DNA from: Streptomyces tendae
GTDB taxonomy: Bacteria; Actinomycetota; Actinomycetes; Streptomycetales; Streptomycetaceae
Reading direction: 5' to 3'
Length of the DNA: 64,000 nt
Assembly: GCF_014650435.1 (NCBI RefSeq)
Contig: NZ_BMUY01000007.1
Location: 62,001 to 126,000, forward strand
Shown: in pieces, positions 62,870-64,000 of the stretch
Position numbering within the stretch: the stretch's first letter is position 1
How the letters are laid out: every line of letters starts with the position of its first letter
Notes under the pieces: generated by a model
Database searches by the model: none
Told to the model about the DNA's origin: nothing
Seen by the model: only the letters and a program-made list of their open reading frames with translations
Translations under genes and position numbers: made by a program

Positions 62870-64000
62870 ATGTCCCCCAAGAGCAAGAGAACCCGCGCCG
62901 CGCTGACCGCACTGGTCGTGGCCGCCGGCACCCTGGCGACCACGGGAGCCGTGCAGGCGGAGCGGACGCACCCCGGGCAGCAGCAACAGCACCGGCGGCC
63001 GGGCCTGTTCGAGCGCACCGCCACCTACCCGGTCTTCCAGAACCGTCCGGCCGGTGACGACCCGGCGGCCGGCACCGTCGCGGAGATCTCCTCGGTCAGC
63101 GAGGACGGCCGCACCCTCGTCCACACCGACGCGGTGGCCCGGCGGATCGGCTTCCTGGACATCACCGACCCCGGCCGGCCGCGCGGCCTCGGCACCCTGT
63201 CACTGGCCCGGCTCGGCGACGCCGAGGACGAGCCGACCTCGGTGACCGTCGTCGGCGAGTACGTCCTGGTGGTCGTCAACACCAGCGCGAGCCACGCCCG
63301 GCCCTCCGGACGGCTCGACGTCGTCTCGCTGCGCGAGCGCGAGCGGGTGGCGAGCTTCGACCTCGGCGGGCAGCCCGACTCCATCGCCCTCAGCAAGGAC
63401 AAGCGGTACGCCGCCGTCGCGATCGAGAACGAACGGGACGAGGACGCGACCCCGCCCGGCCGCGACAAGGGCGACCTGCCGCAGGCACCGGCCGGCTTCG
63501 TGCAGATCCTCGACCTGGGCCGGGGCGCCACGCCCGCGCACTGGCGGACCCGGGCGGTCCCGCTGACCCGGGCCGACGGCCGGGCGCTGCCGGTGCTGGC
63601 CGAGGCCGGCATCACCGAACCGACGGACCCGGAGCCGGAGTACGTCTCCGTCAACGGCCGCAACCAACTCGCCGTGACGCTCCAGGAGAACAACGGCGTC
63701 GTCCTCGTCGACCTGCCGACCGGCCGGATCACCAAGGCGTTCAGCGCCGGCACGGCCTCGGTGCGCGGCATCGACACCGTCGACGACGGCACGATCGACC
63801 AGAGCGGCGCCATCGAGGACGTCCCGCGCGAACCCGACGCCGTCGGCTGGATCGACGACCGCTACCTCGCCACCGCCAACGAGGGCGACTGGCGCGGCGG
63901 CACCCGCGGCTGGTCCGTGTTCGACAGCCGCACCGGCAGGCCCGCCTGGGACGCGGGCAACAGCTTCGAACGGCTCGCCGTCCGACACGGCCTGCACAAC
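62870..64000 (+). CDS. Secreted propeller-type protein (choice-of-anchor I / phytase-like), 3' end outside the window
   Basis: At least 377 codons, with no stop before the right edge. ATG 62870 follows GGAGG by 4 nt. Sec signal: KSKRTRAALTALVVAAGTLATTGAVQA. The mature part has repeated propeller-like strands: TVAEISSVSEDGRTLVHTDAVARRIGFLDITDPG, GQPDSIALSKDKRYAAVAIENERDED, PEYVSVNGRNQLAVTLQENNGVVLVDL, and DRYLATANEGDWRGGTRGWSVFD. The NEGD-type segment is typical of the choice-of-anchor I group, predicted exported phosphatase/esterase-like propellers. Catalytic activity is unknown; the rest of the protein is off the edge. Confidence 0.75.
   Translation, partial: MSPKSKRTRAALTALVVAAGTLATTGAVQAERTHPGQQQQHRRPGLFERTATYPVFQNRPAGDDPAAGTVAEISSVSEDGRTLVHTDAVARRIGFLDITDPGRPRGLGTLSLARLGDAEDEPTSVTVVGEYVLVVVNTSASHARPSGRLDVVSLRERERVASFDLGGQPDSIALSKDKRYAAVAIENERDEDATPPGRDKGDLPQAPAGFVQILDLGRGATPAHWRTRAVPLTRADGRALPVLAEAGITEPTDPEPEYVSVNGRNQLAVTLQENNGVVLVDLPTGRITKAFSAGTASVRGIDTVDDGTIDQSGAIEDVPREPDAVGWIDDRYLATANEGDWRGGTRGWSVFDSRTGRPAWDAGNSFERLAVRHGLHN

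Noticed and set aside
1..64000. tRNA, rRNA, CRISPR array, phage att sites, conjugative or plasmid elements
   Set aside because: None seen by eye: no repeat-spacer arrays, no cloverleaf with CCA-type ends, no integrase or transposase gene. A tRNAscan/Infernal run would be decisive.

Overview
The window is a GC-rich (about 72% G+C) stretch of actinobacterial chromosome, almost certainly Streptomyces. The signs are GTG starts, strong AGGAGG ribosome sites mixed with leaderless genes, a WhiJ-type cassette (ATPase, XRE/DUF5753, DUF397), an endo H gene, a snapalysin gene, and a cellulase carrying a CebR box. No rRNA, tRNA or CRISPR was seen. About 57 genuine genes plus three very short reading frames are annotated. 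The last gene runs off the right edge.

Layout. 0-5.8 kb: RpiR-type regulator, alanyl-tRNA-synthetase-like protein with an alanine-containing leader peptide, amidase with divergent TetR, LysR. 5.8-7.8 kb: a TetR of the true tetracycline-repressor type and a divergent flavin monooxygenase resembling soil tetracycline destructases, with two tet-operator-like palindromes between them. 7.8-17.2 kb: mixed single genes (secreted EEP phosphatase/nuclease, substrate-binding-like protein, serine hydrolase, VOC, RibD-like reductase, hydrolase/WYL pair, OatA-like acyltransferase, ComB-like phosphatase). 17-24 kb: YceI, a large polytopic protein, the ATPase/XRE/DUF397/methyltransferase cassette, IclR, STAS protein. 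24.6-28.1 kb: DUF488 and the transhydrogenase pntAB. 28.2-31.6 kb: TetR, AtzE-like amidase, AtzG-like partner and a metallo-beta-lactamase-fold hydrolase sharing a recurring TTGCGTTTAG motif. 31.7-35.2 kb: TetR with a TetX-like monooxygenase, then a rifampicin-monooxygenase-like gene behind a 17-aa leader peptide. 35.4-43.9 kb: sugar dehydrogenase with a DasR-like site, ManD-type dehydratase, phosphatase, two large secreted proteins, PIG-L deacetylase. 44-49.3 kb: regulator/enzyme pairs and a serine hydrolase coupled to a 22-aa reading frame. 49.3-52.6 kb: exoenzymes (endo H, snapalysin, GH5 cellulase). 52.7-60.1 kb: sugar uptake and use (ABC transporter without ATPase, GH36 alpha-galactosidase, ROK regulator, Gfo/Idh oxidoreductase). 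60.3-64 kb: small genes, a 221-bp MITE, and secreted proteins.

How it works together. Most of the window consists of small self-regulated cassettes: an enzyme next to a TetR, MarR, WYL or ROK regulator with a palindrome between them. Two themes stand out. Three flavoprotein monooxygenases resemble the three best-known flavin-dependent antibiotic-inactivating families (type 1 and type 2 tetracycline destructases, rifampicin monooxygenase). The second theme is polymer and sugar use: glycan, protein and cellulose breakdown outside the cell, then ABC import and intracellular glycosidase action. All family assignments rest on motif recognition by eye, without database searches.
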